Source: an uncultured Eubacteriales bacterium
GTDB taxonomy: Bacteria; Bacillota; Clostridia; Peptostreptococcales; Anaerovoracaceae
NCBI GenBank assembly: GCA_900320285.1
Contig: ONRQ01000011.1
Span: 1-38,642, forward strand
Length of the DNA stretch: 38,642 nucleotides
Direction: 5' to 3'
Under the pieces are notes generated by a model. The model saw only the letters and a list, made by a program, of their open reading frames with translations. It was not told the origin of the DNA and did no database searches. Shown here piece after piece: positions 24,872 through 36,543 of the stretch. A program made the position numbers and the translations under genes. Position 1 is the first letter of the stretch. Each line of letters starts with the position of its first letter.

Positions 24872-25297
24872 ATGGCAAAGAAGATCGACGGCTACATCAA
24901 GCTGCAGATCCCTGCCGGAGCAGCAACACCTGCACCACCGGTTGGCCCGGCTCTCGGACAGAAGAGTGTTAACATCATGGACTTCTGCAAGCAGTTCAAC
25001 GCAAGAACATCGGACCAGCAGGGAATGATCATCCCAGTAGTAATCACAGTTTACACTGACAGATCGTTCGATTTCGTATGCAAGACTCCACCGGCAGCAG
25101 TCCTCATCAAGAAGGCAGCTGGTATCGAGCACGCATCCGGAAATCCTAAGAAGGAAAAGGTTGCATCCATCACGCTCGCACAGGCAGAAGAGATCGCAAA
25201 GACAAAGATGCCGGATCTCAACGCAGCATCCCTCGAGGCAGCAACAGACATGATCAAGGGAACAGCTCGCAGCATGGGAGTTACGGTAGTTGAGTAA
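24872..25297 (+). CDS. rplK: Ribosomal protein uL11
   Basis: 141 residues, full length. It binds the GTPase-associated region of 23S rRNA and is needed for stringent-response sensing. Seen: [22 protein letters not shown] (proline-rich N domain) and the C-terminal RNA-binding domain ([25 protein letters not shown]). AAAGGAGA is upstream. rplA follows after 42 bp. Confidence 0.97.
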   Translation: MAKKIDGYIKLQIPAGAATPAPPVGPALGQKSVNIMDFCKQFNARTSDQQGMIIPVVITVYTDRSFDFVCKTPPAAVLIKKAAGIEHASGNPKKEKVASITLAQAEEIAKTKMPDLNAASLEAATDMIKGTARSMGVTVVE

Positions 25298-25301
25298 TGA
25301 A

Positions 25302-25328
25302 GTGGGAGGCTGACGCCGCAGGTACCAC
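25302..25328 (+). promoter_or_regulatory. Candidate L1-binding autoregulatory site
   Basis: The rplK-rplA gap contains GTGGGAGGC...GGTACCAC, with GTGG and CCAC pairing and an asymmetric interior. This resembles the L1 mRNA site known in L11-L1 operons, which mimics the 23S rRNA target, and it directly precedes AAGGAGG. The assignment is by pattern only. Confidence 0.45.
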
Positions 25329-25339
25329 AAGGAGGAAAA

Positions 25340-26035
25340 ATGAAAAGATCAAAGAGATACGCAGAGATCGCGAAGTCCTATGACAAGCACGAACTCGTAG
25401 ACGTAGCAACAGCAGTAAAGCAGATCAAGAGCTTTAACAACGCAAAGTTCGACGAAACAATTGAGATGCACTTCCGCCTCGGAGTAGACGGCAGACACGC
25501 AGATCAGCAGGTAAGAGGAGCTATGGTTCTCCCTCACGGCACAGGCAAGACCAAGAAGGTTCTGGTTTTCGCTAAGGGCCCTAAGGCAGAGGAAGCATTA
25601 GCAGCAGGCGCAGACTTTGTTGGCGCTGAGGATATGGCAGACAAGATCAGAACCGAGAACTGGTTCGGATTCGACGCAGTAGTCGCAACACCTGACATGA
25701 TGGGAGTTGTAGGACGTCTTGGTAAGATCCTCGGACCTAGAGGTCTCATGCCAAACCCTAAATCAGGCACAGTTACAATGGACCTTACAAAGGCTCTTGC
25801 AGACATCAAAGCCGGTAAGGTTGAGTACAGACTTGATAAGTCCAACATCATCCACTGCATCATCGGAAAGAAGTCCTTCACAGAAGAGCAGCTCGTTGAG
25901 AACGCAAACGCTCTCATCCAGGCAATAGCAAAGGCTAAGCCGGCAGCAGCAAAGGGACAGTATTTCAGAAGCATCACAATCGCATCAACGATGAGCCCTG
26001 GAGTAAAGATCAACCCTGTAACTGTAATTCAGTAG
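25340..26035 (+). CDS. rplA: Ribosomal protein uL1
   Basis: 231 residues, full length. Forms the L1 stalk at the ribosomal E site and represses its own operon in known systems. Seen: [28 protein letters not shown], the [21 protein letters not shown] signature, and a C-terminal VIQ end. AAGGAGGAAAAA sets the start. A structured leader for the L10 gene follows. Confidence 0.97.
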   Translation: MKRSKRYAEIAKSYDKHELVDVATAVKQIKSFNNAKFDETIEMHFRLGVDGRHADQQVRGAMVLPHGTGKTKKVLVFAKGPKAEEALAAGADFVGAEDMADKIRTENWFGFDAVVATPDMMGVVGRLGKILGPRGLMPNPKSGTVTMDLTKALADIKAGKVEYRLDKSNIIHCIIGKKSFTEEQLVENANALIQAIAKAKPAAAKGQYFRSITIASTMSPGVKINPVTVIQ

Positions 26036-26068
26036 TCTGAAAAGACAAACAAAATTAGAATATCCAAC

Positions 26069-26160
26069 CTAAGACAGCGGGTGCGAAAGCTTAATTTCCC
26101 GCCGAGGTACAATTCATAGATTTGAACCCCGCTGTCTTCATGACGCGGGGTATTTGTACC
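26069..26160 (+). ncRNA. Ribosomal protein L10 leader
   Basis: The 171-bp gap before rplJ matches the L10 leader pattern: AAGACAGCGGGTG, then CTTAATTTCCCGCCGAGG, then the closing strand CCCGCTGTCTT. AAGACAGCGGG (26071-26081) pairs with 26128-26138. GGTACAA (26106-26112) pairs with TTGTACC (26154-26160). CCCCGC (26127-26132) can instead pair with GCGGGG (26145-26150), a competing fold suited to L10(L12)-dependent attenuation. Confidence 0.85.
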
Positions 26161-26206
26161 TACATGACAAAACTAGGCGAAGGGATATCGCCGGAAAGGA
26201 GAAAAA

Positions 26207-26704
26207 ATGTCTGTAGAAGCAAAGAAAGCTAAACAGGTCGTCATCGACGAGATCAAGGGAAAATTTGAAAAAGCCGGATCAATCGTAGCAGTTGACTATC
26301 TGGGACTCACTGTAGCCGAGGCCGATAAGATGAGAGCAGATCTCCGTAAGGAAGGCGTCGACTTCACAGTATATAAGAACACGCTGATCAAGAGAGCAAT
26401 CGACGGAACTGAATTCGCCGGTCTCGCTGAAGGCGACGTTCTCAAAGGCTCAACGGCTCTCGCATTCAGCGGAGAAGACGCAACAGCCGGTGCAAGAGTA
26501 CTTGCAAAAGCCATCAAGGAGTATAAGAAGATGGCATTCAAGGGCGGATTCGTAGAAGGACACGTTTACGATAAGGCTCAGATCGAAGAGTTCGCAAGCA
26601 TCCCGGGAAGAGATGTACTTATTGCCCGTTTCATGGGAAGCATCCAGAGCCCGATGACAAAGCTCGCGCTCACACTCAAGGCGATCGCAGAAAAAGACGC
26701 ATAA
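26207..26704 (+). CDS. rplJ: Ribosomal protein uL10
   Basis: 165 residues. It anchors L12 dimers to the ribosomal stalk base. Seen: an N-terminal rRNA-binding part (GKFEKAGSIVAVDYLGLTVAEADKMRADLRKEGVDFTVYKNTLIKRAI) and a C-terminal helix (LALTLKAIAEKDA) that carries L12. AAAGGAGA is at the proper distance. It follows the L10 leader, which probably senses the free L10-L12 complex. Confidence 0.97.
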   Translation: MSVEAKKAKQVVIDEIKGKFEKAGSIVAVDYLGLTVAEADKMRADLRKEGVDFTVYKNTLIKRAIDGTEFAGLAEGDVLKGSTALAFSGEDATAGARVLAKAIKEYKKMAFKGGFVEGHVYDKAQIEEFASIPGRDVLIARFMGSIQSPMTKLALTLKAIAEKDA

Positions 26705-26771
26705 TTATCGAAATTCACACACAGGGCGGCACGTTTGCCGCATAATGAACATTTGAAAAAGGAGAAAAACA

Positions 26772-27137
26772 ATGGATAAGACTCAGATCATTGAGGCTCT
26801 TAAGAGCATGACTATTCTTGAGATCAACGAGCTCGTTAAGGCTCTTGAAGAAGAATTCGGCGTTTCCGCAGTAGCAGTAGCAGCTCCTGCAGCAGGCGGC
26901 GCAGCAGCAGCAGAAGAAGAAGAGAAGAGCGAATTCAACGTCGTTCTGAAGGAGATCGGACAGGAAAAGATCAAGGTTATCAAGGCTGTCAGAGAAGCTA
27001 CAGGACTCGGACTGAAGGAAGCAAAGGCTGTCGTAGACGGAGCTCCTACAGTTGTAAAGGAAGGCGTACTGCCTGACGAAGCTAACGCTCTGAAGGAAGC
27101 TCTCGAGGCTGTTGGCGCTGTAGTTGAACTTCAGTAA
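26772..27137 (+). CDS. rplL: Ribosomal protein bL12 (L7/L12)
   Basis: 121 residues, the stalk protein that recruits elongation factor GTPases, made in several copies per ribosome. The N-terminal dimerisation domain (1-35) leads to an Ala/Glu-rich hinge ([19 protein letters not shown]). The globular domain has [27 protein letters not shown], the factor-binding helix. The gap to rpoB (534 bp) is unusually long and structured. Confidence 0.97.
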   Translation: MDKTQIIEALKSMTILEINELVKALEEEFGVSAVAVAAPAAGGAAAAEEEEKSEFNVVLKEIGQEKIKVIKAVREATGLGLKEAKAVVDGAPTVVKEGVLPDEANALKEALEAVGAVVELQ

Positions 27138-27157
27138 GCTATAAAAAACACGGTTCG

Positions 27158-27347
27158 GATGGCCGTTCTCAAATATCCGTCCGAACCGATACGGCTCCCG
27201 CCTCGCCGCGGCTTTACGCAGTGGTACTAAGCTCTGACGTCGCAACCGACACAGGCTCCTCGCCTGCTAGTCGCTAAGGCTGCTCGTCAATCGCTAAGTG
27301 CCAGCTACCGCGGAGTCGGTTCTGCCGGATATTTGCTCGCGGCCATC
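27158..27347 (+). repeat. Structured dispersed element, copy B (rplL-rpoB gap)
   Basis: Arms 27158-27195 and 27310-27347 are complementary at about 29 of 38 positions, including GATGGCCG, CAAATATCCG and GAACCGA blocks. The core (about 27196-27305) matches copy A at 18668-18845: GGTACTAAGCTCTG, GGCTCCTCGC, TCGCTAAGGCTGCT, AATCGCTAAGTGCC. The left arm also has a rival partner: CGGTTCGGA (27151-27159) pairs perfectly with TCCGAACCG (27180-27188). CGGATATTT occurs at 27326-27334 and again at 27353-27361, so the arm has two possible right-hand partners. No gene is present. Confidence 0.8.
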
Positions 27348-27671
27348 AGTAACGGATATTTTCAAAGGTTAAGAGCATATACAAACTCGCGCAGTGATGC
27401 GCAAACAAATTGAACCGTGCGATATCGGTTCGACCCATGCAATAAAATGAGCCCCGGCTATCGAGGCTCATTTCGCGCGTTTAAGGGTGGCGTTTTGCAG
27501 GTAATTTTTGAAAAAATCTTTGCACTTTTTCAGAAACAATAAATCGGGAAACGCCATATGCGCCGCACGCAGCAATTGTCCCGCCGCGAGCGTGACAGCG
27601 AGCGAAGGGAAATTGCGACGAGATGCGGCGCAACAGATATTTCTTTATAGAAAAGCAAGGAGTAACAGAAC
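27348..27671 (+). other. Structured untranslated stretch before rpoB
   Basis: No gene is seen. Hairpins in order: GCGCA-GTGA-TGCGC (27389-27402), GAACCG/CGGTTC (27412-27417, 27426-27431), AAATGAGCC/GGCTCATTT (27445-27453, 27465-27473; terminator-like but with only a broken T-run), and a large stem-loop at 27559-27632. No promoter of good quality was found; TTGAAA (27508-27513) and TTGCAC (27520-27525) lack matching -10 boxes. AAGGAG precedes the rpoB start. Confidence 0.6.
27559..27632 (+). promoter_or_regulatory. Large stem-loop just upstream of rpoB
   Basis: TGCGCCGCA (27559-27567) pairs perfectly with TGCGGCGCA (27624-27632). Inside, GCAATTGTCCC (27572-27582) pairs with GGGAAATTGC (27607-27616) with small bulges. 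The apical part is GC-rich (GCGAGCGTGACAGCGAGCG). The end lies 39 bases before the rpoB ATG. It could be an RNase III-type cleavage site or an attenuator. Confidence 0.6.
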
Positions 27672-30600
27672 ATGCCAACCCCAGTAAAAGTTGGAAGAAA
27701 AGAGCGTATGAGCTTTGCCAAGATCCATGAGGTCTGCGAAATGCCTAACCTCATTGACGTCCAGACAAAGTCATACAAATGGTTTGTCGAAGAGGGCCTC
27801 GGCGAGGTGCTCGACGACGTATCTCCTATCCGCGACACTACCAACACACTTAGCCTGGAATTCGCGGATTACCAGTTCTCCGACACTCCTAAATACGATC
27901 AGGAGGAGTGCAAGGAGAGAGATGCCACATACGCGACAGCTCTGACAGTCAAGGTAAGGCTGATCAACCGCGAGACCGGTGAGATCAAGGAACAGGACGT
28001 GTTCATGGGCGACTTCCCTCTCATGACAGAGAAGGGCACATTCGTCTACAACGGAGCCGAGAGAGCCATCGTTACACAGATGGTACGTTCTCCTGGACCG
28101 TACTTTGACGTTGCCACAGACAAGTCCAACCAGAGACTTTACAGCTCGCAGGTCATCCCTAACAGAGGCGCATGGCTCGAGTACGAAACAGACTCACAGG
28201 GCATTCTGTATGTCAGAGTCGACAGAACGAGAAAGCAGCCGCTGACATCGTTCCTCAGAGCACTCGGCATCATTGATCCGGAAGCGCTCGCGCTCAGCAG
28301 CAACGAAGACATCATCGCTATCTTCGGCGAGGATGAGAGACTGATGCGCACGCTCGAAAAGGATACAACAAAGAACAGCGCAGACGGACTCAGAGAACTC
28401 TACAGAAGACTGAGACCGGGAGAGCCGCCGACAGTTGAGAACGCAAGATCCATGCTGATGGCACTGCTCTTCGATGAGAGACGCTATGACCTCGCAAAGG
28501 TCGGAAGATTCAAATATAACCGCAAGCTCGGACTGCACGACAGACTCGTCGACACAGTTGCAGCCGAAGATGTAATCGATCCTAATACCGGCGAGATCCT
28601 CGTTGAAAAAGACGGACATATCTCAAGATCGATGGCTATGGTCATCGAAGATGCCGGCGTTAAGTCAGTTTATGTGTACAGCAAGAACGAAGACGAAGAG
28701 GAAAATGTCACAAAGGTCATCGGAAACAACTTCGTAGACCCTGCTAAGTATGTCGACATCGACCTCACACCTTACAGGCTGTCCGAGAAGGTCTTCTATC
28801 CTGTCCTCATGGACATCATCGAGAAGGCAGAAGGCGATGAAGACAAGCTCAAATCACTCATCGCAAACAGAAGAAAAGAGCTGAGCCCGAAGCACATCAT
28901 CCTCGAGGATATCATCGCTTCCATCAGCTATCTGATCAACCTCAACAGCGGCGTAGGCGAGACCGACGACATCGACCACCTCTCCAACAGACGTCTTAAG
29001 ACAGTCGGAGAGCTCCTGCAGAACCAGTGCAGGATCGGATTCGCAAGAATGGAGAAGACTATCAGAGAGAGAATGACCACTGAGAACTCGACTCCTCAGC
29101 AGCTGATCAACATCAGACCTGTGACTGCAGCTATCAAGGAGTTCTTCGGATCATCCCAGCTGTCACAGTTCATGGACCAGAACAACCCGCTCGCAGAGCT
29201 GACTCACAAGAGAAGACTCTCGGCACTCGGACCTGGCGGACTTTCAAGAGAGAGAGCCGGCATGGAGGTCAGAGACGTACACTACTCGCACTACGGCAGA
29301 ATGTGCCCTATCGAGACACCTGAAGGTCCTAACATCGGACTTATCGGTTCGCTCACAACATACGGCATCATCAACCAGTACGGATTCATCGAGACTCCGT
29401 ACCGCAAGGTTGACAAGGAGAAGGGCATCGTCACAACAGAGGTCAAGTACCTCGCAGCTGCTGACGAAGACCTCATGATCGTTGCACAGGCGAATGAGCC
29501 TCTCGATGAAGAAGGCCACTTCGTCAACAACAAGGTCGCTGTAAGAGGAATCAAGGGTGAGATCACCATGGTTCCGAAGACAGAAGTCGACTACATGGAC
29601 GTTTCGCCTAAGCAGGTAGTATCCGTAGCCACGGCCATGATCCCGTTCCTCGAGAACGACGACGCTAACCGTGCGCTGATGGGTTCAAACATGCAGAGAC
29701 AGGCCGTTCCTCTGCTCGTTACCGAAGCGCCTTACATCGGCACAGGCATCGAGTACAAGGCTGCATGTGACTCCGGTGCTGTAGTTCTTTGCAAGCACGC
29801 CGGTGTAGTTACATATGTCGACGCTAATTACGTCAGAGTCACAAGAGACGATGACGGAACCGTAGATGAGTACAAGATGCTCAAATTCAAGCGTTCCAAC
29901 CAGGGAACCTGCATCAACCAGAGACCTATCGTCGCATACGGCGAGCATCTGGAAGCAGGCGAAGTAGTAGCTGACGGTCCGTCCACAAGCCTGGGCGAGA
30001 TCTCCCTCGGAAAGAATCTCCTGATCGGATTCATGACTTGGGAAGGCTACAACTACGAGGACGCTATCATCCTCAACGAGAGACTGCTCATGGACGACGT
30101 ACTCACTTCTCTCCACATCGAGAAGCACGAGTGCGAGGCCAGAGACACCAAACTCGGACCTGAGGAGATCACAAGGGATATCCCTAACCTCCCGGGCGAC
30201 ATGCTCAAGGAGCTCGACGAAGAAGGTATCGTCAGAATCGGCGCCGAGGTCAAGTCGAACGACATCCTCGTCGGCAAGCTGACTCCGAAGAGCGAGACAG
30301 ACCTCACTCCGGAAGCAAGAATGCTGCGCGCTATCTTCGGCGAAAAATCGAAGGAAGTCAGAGACTCGTCCCTCAAGCTGCCTCACGGCGAAGAGGGTAT
30401 CGTCATCGATGTAAGAGTCTTCGACAAGACGAACAGCACAGAGCTCCCACCGGGAGTAAACAAGATAGTCAGAGTCTACGTTGCTACAAAGAGAAAGATC
30501 AACGTAGGCGACAAGATGGCCGGCCGTCACGGAAACAAGGGTGTCATTTCGAGGATCCTTCCTCAGGAAGACATGCCGTTCAAGGAAGACGGTGAACCGC

Positions 30601-31514
30601 TGCAGGTAATGCTTAACCCGCTGGGCGTTCCTTCCCGTATGAACGTAGGACAGGTTCTCGAGGTACACCTCGGACTGGCTGCTAAGTCAAAGGGATGGTA
30701 CGTATCGACTCCGGTATTCGACGGAGCGCATGAGAGCGACGTTATACAGCTCCTCAAGGAGGAAGGCTATTCTGAGACAGGTAAGCTGAGACTCAGAGAC
30801 GGACGTACTGGCGAGTACTTCGACAGCCCTGTTACAGTAGGCTACATGTACATGCTCAAACTCCACCATCTGGTAGACGACAAGATCCACGCCAGATCCA
30901 CGGGCCCGTACTCACTGGTCACACAGCAGCCTCTCGGCGGAAAGGCACAGTTCGGCGGACAGAGATTCGGAGAGATGGAAGTATGGGCGCTCGAAGCTTA
31001 CGGCGCTGCTTACACTCTGCAGGAGATCCTGACCGTCAAGTCCGACGATATCATCGGACGTACAAAGACATACGAGTCGATCATCAACGGAGTCAACATC
31101 CCTGAACCGGGTATTCCTGAATCGTTCAAGGTACTCATCAAAGAGCTCCAGGCACTTGCTCTTGACATCAGAACAAAGGCCGGCGATGACAGTGAGATCA
31201 AGATCAGAGAGACTTCGGAATATGACGGCGCGCTTACATTCGACAGAATGATAAGTGAAAACGACAGAAGAGCTGAGCGCGAGAGAAGAGAGCACATGCA
31301 GGATGAGGAAGCAGCTGCTGCAGCTGCTGAACTGAATGCTGCTGAAGCTGACGAAGAGGGCGATTTCGATATCGACAGCCTCTCGTCCATGATCGAGGCA
31401 CTGGCACTTGGCGCTGCTGAGCCGGATGTCGACCTTACAGAAGCTGTTGAGATGGACAGCCTTGAAGACCTGGCGGAAGCCGAGTCCGAAGAGGTGTTCG
31501 GGGATGAAGAGTAA
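27672..31514 (+). CDS. rpoB: RNA polymerase subunit beta
   Basis: 1280 residues, a catalytic-core subunit. The rifampicin region reads [19 protein letters not shown] and continues [12 protein letters not shown], with the sensitive-type Asp, His and Ser at the classic positions. Also seen: [13 protein letters not shown], the [15 protein letters not shown] active-site segment, and [27 protein letters not shown] near the end. After the conserved end, about 75 residues form an acidic, Ala/Glu-rich tail ([17 protein letters not shown] through [17 protein letters not shown]). rpoC starts 18 bp on. The upstream gap is long and structured, so its expression may be set separately from rplL. Confidence 0.98.
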   Translation: MPTPVKVGRKERMSFAKIHEVCEMPNLIDVQTKSYKWFVEEGLGEVLDDVSPIRDTTNTLSLEFADYQFSDTPKYDQEECKERDATYATALTVKVRLINRETGEIKEQDVFMGDFPLMTEKGTFVYNGAERAIVTQMVRSPGPYFDVATDKSNQRLYSSQVIPNRGAWLEYETDSQGILYVRVDRTRKQPLTSFLRALGIIDPEALALSSNEDIIAIFGEDERLMRTLEKDTTKNSADGLRELYRRLRPGEPPTVENARSMLMALLFDERRYDLAKVGRFKYNRKLGLHDRLVDTVAAEDVIDPNTGEILVEKDGHISRSMAMVIEDAGVKSVYVYSKNEDEEENVTKVIGNNFVDPAKYVDIDLTPYRLSEKVFYPVLMDIIEKAEGDEDKLKSLIANRRKELSPKHIILEDIIASISYLINLNSGVGETDDIDHLSNRRLKTVGELLQNQCRIGFARMEKTIRERMTTENSTPQQLINIRPVTAAIKEFFGSSQLSQFMDQNNPLAELTHKRRLSALGPGGLSRERAGMEVRDVHYSHYGRMCPIETPEGPNIGLIGSLTTYGIINQYGFIETPYRKVDKEKGIVTTEVKYLAAADEDLMIVAQANEPLDEEGHFVNNKVAVRGIKGEITMVPKTEVDYMDVSPKQVVSVATAMIPFLENDDANRALMGSNMQRQAVPLLVTEAPYIGTGIEYKAACDSGAVVLCKHAGVVTYVDANYVRVTRDDDGTVDEYKMLKFKRSNQGTCINQRPIVAYGEHLEAGEVVADGPSTSLGEISLGKNLLIGFMTWEGYNYEDAIILNERLLMDDVLTSLHIEKHECEARDTKLGPEEITRDIPNLPGDMLKELDEEGIVRIGAEVKSNDILVGKLTPKSETDLTPEARMLRAIFGEKSKEVRDSSLKLPHGEEGIVIDVRVFDKTNSTELPPGVNKIVRVYVATKRKINVGDKMAGRHGNKGVISRILPQEDMPFKEDGEPLQVMLNPLGVPSRMNVGQVLEVHLGLAAKSKGWYVSTPVFDGAHESDVIQLLKEEGYSETGKLRLRDGRTGEYFDSPVTVGYMYMLKLHHLVDDKIHARSTGPYSLVTQQPLGGKAQFGGQRFGEMEVWALEAYGAAYTLQEILTVKSDDIIGRTKTYESIINGVNIPEPGIPESFKVLIKELQALALDIRTKAGDDSEIKIRETSEYDGALTFDRMISENDRRAERERREHMQDEEAAAAAAELNAAEADEEGDFDIDSLSSMIEALALGAAEPDVDLTEAVEMDSLEDLAEAESEEVFGDEE

Positions 31515-31532
31515 GAAAGGGGAGGCAATATC

Positions 31533-34500
31533 ATGATTACAGATAACAACCAGGATCTTAGAAATATTGAATCCCTGCAGATCAAGCTCGCATCCACAGA
31601 AGAGATGCTCAAGTGGTCGCACGGTGAGGTAACAAAACCTGAGACGATCAACTACAGATCGCTCAAGCCGGAGTTCGACGGACTGTTCTGCGAAAGGATC
31701 TTCGGACCTACAAAGGACTGGGTCTGCGGCTGCGGAAAATACAACAAGATTCGCTATAGAGGACTCATCTGCCCGTACTGCGGAGTAGAGGTCACCAAGG
31801 CAAAAGTAAGAAGAGAGAGAATGGGACACATCGCTCTCGTATCTCCGGTATCACACATCTGGTACTTCAAGGGCATCCCTTCAAGGATCGGCCTGGTACT
31901 CGATATGACACCGAAGGAACTCGAGAAGGTTCTGTACTTTGCTGCTTACGTAGTAACTGACCCGGGTGACACACCATTCGCATACAAGCAGATCATCGAG
32001 GAAGAAGAGTATAACGAAGCTCGCGAGATCTATGGAAAGAACTTCGAGGCAGGCATGGGTGCCGAGGCCGTAAAGAAGCTCCTCATGGATATCGATGTAG
32101 ATCAGAAGGCTGAAGAACTCAGAGATCAGCTCAAGAAGGCTTCCGGCCAGAAGAAGATCAGACTCGTAAAGATACTCGAAGTCATCGAGGCGTTCAAACA
32201 GTCGGGCAACAAGCCTGAGTGGATGATACTCGACGTGATCCCTGTCATTCCGCCTGATCTGAGACCTATGGTCCAGCTCGACGGCGGCAGATTCGCGACA
32301 TCAGACCTCAACGATCTGTACAGAAGAGTTATCAACAGAAACAACAGACTTAAAAAGCTCGGTGAGCTCGGCGCTCCGGACATCATCATCCGTAACGAGA
32401 AGAGAATGCTCCAGGAATCCGTCGACGCACTCATCGACAACGGCAGAAGAGGCAGAGCAGTTCAGGGAGCGGGCGGACGTAAGCTCAAATCCCTGTCCGA
32501 CATGCTCAAGGGTAAGCAGGGAAGATTCCGTCAGAACCTGCTCGGTAAGAGAGTTGACTTCTCGGGACGTTCCGTAATCGTAGTAGGTCCGGATCTGAAG
32601 TTCTATCAGTGCGGACTTCCTAAGACAATGGCCCTCGAGCTCTTCAAGCCGTTCATCATGAAGGAACTCGCTAACAGAGAGCTCGCTCAGAACACAAAGC
32701 AGGCAAGAGTCATGGTAGAGAGAGCAGAGCCTGAAGTATGGGACGTTCTTGATTACATCATCAAGGATCACCCTGTTCTGCTCAACCGTGCCCCTACACT
32801 GCACAGACTGGGAATCCAGGCGTTTGAGCCTGTACTCGTAGAGGGCAAGGCCATCAAGCTTCACCCGCTCGTATGTACGGCGTTCAACGCTGACTTTGAC
32901 GGAGACCAGATGGCTGTTCACGTACCTCTTTCGGTAGAGGCACAGGCAGAGGCAAGATTCCTCATGCTCTCGGTCAACAACATCCTTGCTCCTAAGGACG
33001 GATCACCTATCACTGTCCCGACTCAGGACATGATCCTCGGATCGTACTACCTGACACATCCGGGCACAGTTGAAAGAGACCGCCCGGCAGAGAAGGGTGA
33101 CGGAAAGAGCTTTGCTGATTACGACGAGATGATCATGGCTTATAACGCAGGCGCCATCGGCATCCATGCAAAGGTCAAGGTCAGACGTTTCGCTTATGAA
33201 GGCGACCCTGGTAAGCTCGTAGAGTCAACAGTAGGAAGATTCATCTTCAACGAAGGACTTCCTCAGGATCTCGGATTTGTTGACAGATCGAAGGATCCGT
33301 ACTCACTCGAAGTCGACTTCCTCTGCGACAAGAAGGCTCTCGGAAGAATCATCGCCGCATGCTTCAAGGCTCACGGCAACACCGAGACAGCTCTCATGCT
33401 CGACTACATCAAGGATACCGGTTACCACTACTCAACTCTGTCTGCAGTAACGATCAGTATTTCCGACATGGAGATCCCGGCTGCAAAGAAAGATATCGTA
33501 AGCAATGCTGAGCACAAGGTAGACCAGTACGAGGCTCTCTACAGAAAGGGTCTCATGTCCGACAAGGAGAGATACGAAAGCATCATCAGCACATGGAGAA
33601 AGGCAACTGAAGATACAGCCGACGCTCTCATGGATAACCTGGGATCACTGAACAACCTCTACATCATGGCTAAGTCCGGAGCGAGAGGTAATAAGTCCCA
33701 GATCAGCCAGATCGGCGGAATGAGAGGACTGATGGCGAACGCTACAGGTCACACTGTAGAGATCCCTATCAAGGCTAACTTCCGTGAAGGCCTGTCCATA
33801 CTGGAATACTTCATTTCATCGAACGGTGCCCGTAAGGGACTTACCGATACAGCGCTCAGAACAGCCGACTCCGGATATCTGACAAGACGTCTTGTAGATA
33901 TCTCACACAGCATCATCATCAATGAGATCGACTGCGGAACGGAAGAAGGAATCGAAGTAAGAGCGTTCAGAGACGGTAAGGAAGAGATCGAGAAGCTCAG
34001 CCTCAGAATCGCAGGCAGATATACAAGTGAAGACGTTGTAGACCCTGCGACAGGAGAAGTCCTTGTTGCTGCTAACGAGTACATCACTGACGACATGGCA
34101 AAGGTCATCGAAGACCGCGGCATCGAGACCGTTAAGATCAGATCCGCAATGACATGCCGTGCAAAGACCGGACTCTGCGCTAAGTGCTACGGCAAGAACA
34201 TGGCAACAGGCAGACTGGTACAGGCCGGTGAGGCCGTTGGTATCATCGCTGCTCAGTCCATCGGTGAGCCGGGTACTCAGCTGACAATGAGAACATTCCA
34301 CACGGGCGGCGTTGCCGGTTCCGATATCACTCAGGGTCTCCCTAGAGTTGAGGAGCTCTTCGAGGCACGTAAGCCTAAGGGTCTCGCAGAGATCTGCGAG
34401 GGCGACGGAGTCGTTACAGCGATCGAGCCTAGAGAAGACAACAAGACCGACGTCATCGTCGAGGAGAAAGACGGAGAGAGAAACTACGTCATTCCGTTCG

Positions 34501-35189
34501 GCGCAAGAATCAACGTCGAGGTTGGTCAGGAAGTCAAGGCAGGCGATCAGATCACAAAGGGACCTCTCGATCCTCACGACATCATGAGACTCAACGGTGT
34601 TCAGGGTGTTTATGAATACCTCCTGAGAGAAGTACAGAGAGTGTACAAGAATCAGGGTGTAGACATTAATGACAAGCATATCGAGATCATCGTAAGCCAG
34701 ATGCTCTCCAAGTACAAAGTAGAGAAGCCTGGAGATACAGCTCTTCTTCCGGGCGGACAGTACTCCAGAAGAGACATCGAAGCTGCAAACGAAGCTCTTG
34801 AAGAGGGCGAAGAACCTTGCACAGCTCACAGACAGCTGCTTGGTATCACCAAGGCTGCTCTTGCAACATCGTCATTCCTCTCGGCTGCTTCCTTCCAGGA
34901 GACAACGAGAGTACTGACAGATGCTTCGATCAAGGGCAAGACCGACAGACTCGAAGGCCTCAAGGAGAACGTCATGATCGGAAAGCTCATCCCTGCAGGA
35001 ACAGGAATGAAGCGCTACTCCGAGGTGCAGGTCGATTACGGTGAATACTCCGAACTGATCAACGGCAAGGACGAAAGCGATGATGAGCTGGTTATTGCCG
35101 GTCTCGAAGAGGAAGAAGCTGCAGTTGCAGCCGCGGCTGAACCTGAAGAAGAGATCAAGGTATACGGCGTCGAAGCTATCGTCGAATAG
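31533..35189 (+). CDS. rpoC: RNA polymerase subunit beta'
   Basis: 1218 residues, the other half of the catalytic core. Order of motifs: zinc finger [22 protein letters not shown], the clamp segment [28 protein letters not shown], the active-site Mg motif [12 protein letters not shown], the trigger-loop region [16 protein letters not shown], and the second zinc site with [13 protein letters not shown]. The large insertion of proteobacteria is absent, as usual in Firmicutes. The tail is acidic ([28 protein letters not shown]), like that of rpoB. GGGGAGG precedes the start; a strong terminator follows. Confidence 0.98.
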   Translation: MITDNNQDLRNIESLQIKLASTEEMLKWSHGEVTKPETINYRSLKPEFDGLFCERIFGPTKDWVCGCGKYNKIRYRGLICPYCGVEVTKAKVRRERMGHIALVSPVSHIWYFKGIPSRIGLVLDMTPKELEKVLYFAAYVVTDPGDTPFAYKQIIEEEEYNEAREIYGKNFEAGMGAEAVKKLLMDIDVDQKAEELRDQLKKASGQKKIRLVKILEVIEAFKQSGNKPEWMILDVIPVIPPDLRPMVQLDGGRFATSDLNDLYRRVINRNNRLKKLGELGAPDIIIRNEKRMLQESVDALIDNGRRGRAVQGAGGRKLKSLSDMLKGKQGRFRQNLLGKRVDFSGRSVIVVGPDLKFYQCGLPKTMALELFKPFIMKELANRELAQNTKQARVMVERAEPEVWDVLDYIIKDHPVLLNRAPTLHRLGIQAFEPVLVEGKAIKLHPLVCTAFNADFDGDQMAVHVPLSVEAQAEARFLMLSVNNILAPKDGSPITVPTQDMILGSYYLTHPGTVERDRPAEKGDGKSFADYDEMIMAYNAGAIGIHAKVKVRRFAYEGDPGKLVESTVGRFIFNEGLPQDLGFVDRSKDPYSLEVDFLCDKKALGRIIAACFKAHGNTETALMLDYIKDTGYHYSTLSAVTISISDMEIPAAKKDIVSNAEHKVDQYEALYRKGLMSDKERYESIISTWRKATEDTADALMDNLGSLNNLYIMAKSGARGNKSQISQIGGMRGLMANATGHTVEIPIKANFREGLSILEYFISSNGARKGLTDTALRTADSGYLTRRLVDISHSIIINEIDCGTEEGIEVRAFRDGKEEIEKLSLRIAGRYTSEDVVDPATGEVLVAANEYITDDMAKVIEDRGIETVKIRSAMTCRAKTGLCAKCYGKNMATGRLVQAGEAVGIIAAQSIGEPGTQLTMRTFHTGGVAGSDITQGLPRVEELFEARKPKGLAEICEGDGVVTAIEPREDNKTDVIVEEKDGERNYVIPFGARINVEVGQEVKAGDQITKGPLDPHDIMRLNGVQGVYEYLLREVQRVYKNQGVDINDKHIEIIVSQMLSKYKVEKPGDTALLPGGQYSRRDIEAANEALEEGEEPCTAHRQLLGITKAALATSSFLSAASFQETTRVLTDASIKGKTDRLEGLKENVMIGKLIPAGTGMKRYSEVQVDYGEYSELINGKDESDDELVIAGLEEEEAAVAAAAEPEEEIKVYGVEAIVE

Positions 35190-35206
35190 TCTGTATTAAT
35201 TGAATT

Positions 35207-35250
35207 AAAAGAACCGCATGCGTTTGTGTGCGGTTCTTTTCGCTATTTTG
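35207..35250 (+). terminator. Rho-independent terminator of rpoBC
   Basis: AAAAGAACCGCA (35207-35218) pairs with TGCGGTTCTTTT (35229-35240), then CGCTATTTTG. The stem is perfect and ends in T. The A/T flanks make it potentially active on both strands. Confidence 0.93.
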
Positions 35251-35305
35251 CTCCAAAGAGTATATGAAATGTCTAAAAATGGTGACGAAAAAACAAATGA
35301 AGTCA

Positions 35306-35334
35306 TTGACATTTCAATAGTTTGTCAGTAAAAT
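35306..35334 (+). promoter_or_regulatory. Promoter of rpsL-rpsG-fusA
   Basis: TTGACA (35306-35311), 17 bp, TAAAAT (35329-35334). The leader holds a CCCTT-ACGA-AAGGG hairpin (about 35352-35365) before the AAGGAG site. Confidence 0.88.
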
Positions 35335-35403
35335 ATACAAGTTCGAGTGCGCCCTTACGAAAGGGTGTATTTGAAGAAGAATACTAGAAGAAAGGAGAAA
35401 AGA

Positions 35404-35823
35404 ATGCCTACAATTAACCAGTTAGTACGTCAGGGCAGACAGAGCTCGGTAAAGAAGTCGACAGCTCCTGCACTCGGTAAGAACATGAACACACTTCACA
35501 AGACACTTACCGACGTTAACTCCCCTCAGAAGAGAGGCGTATGCGTAGCAGTAAAGACAGTCACACCTAAGAAGCCGAACTCAGCTCTTCGTAAAGTTGC
35601 AAGAGTCCGTCTTACAAACGGAATGGAAGTTACTGCTTACATTCCTGGAATCGGACACAATCTGCAGGAGCACAGCGTTGTTCTGGTAAGAGGCGGCAGA
35701 GTTAAGGACCTCCCGGGTGTAAGATATCACATCATCAGAGGTACACTCGACGCATCCGGCGTTGCAAACCGCGGACAGGGTCGTTCCAAATACGGAGCAA
35801 AGAGACCTAAGGTCAAGAAGTAA
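35404..35823 (+). CDS. rpsL: Ribosomal protein uS12
   Basis: 139 residues from [13 protein letters not shown], chosen over an upstream GTG at 35347 that lies in the leader hairpin. A decoding-centre protein. The loop [13 protein letters not shown] keeps the lysine whose loss gives streptomycin resistance, so the sequence is of sensitive type; the second loop [26 protein letters not shown] is intact. AAAGGAGAAAAG is upstream. The 199 bp before rpsG hold an AGGGGC-CTG-GCCCCT hairpin (about 35843-35857) without a T-run and no clear promoter. Confidence 0.97.
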   Translation: MPTINQLVRQGRQSSVKKSTAPALGKNMNTLHKTLTDVNSPQKRGVCVAVKTVTPKKPNSALRKVARVRLTNGMEVTAYIPGIGHNLQEHSVVLVRGGRVKDLPGVRYHIIRGTLDASGVANRGQGRSKYGAKRPKVKK

Positions 35824-35875
35824 TTCGAAAACCTTGACTTACAGGGGCCTGGCCCCTTCAGTAAAAATTAATTAA

Positions 35876-36493
<618 letters not shown>

Positions 36494-36543
36494 TTTGAAG
36501 AAACAGTTAATTCACAAAGTAAGCAGTGAGAAAGGAGGGAGTA

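Noticed and set aside
27412-27440. tRNA T-arm-like sequence (GGTTCGACCC)
   Set aside because: No acceptor stem, anticodon arm or D arm fits around it; it belongs to a simple GAACCG/CGGTTC hairpin.
35834-35867. Promoter between rpsL and rpsG (TTGACT ... TAAAAA)
   Set aside because: The spacing is 22 bp and the best -10 at 17-18 bp is poor.
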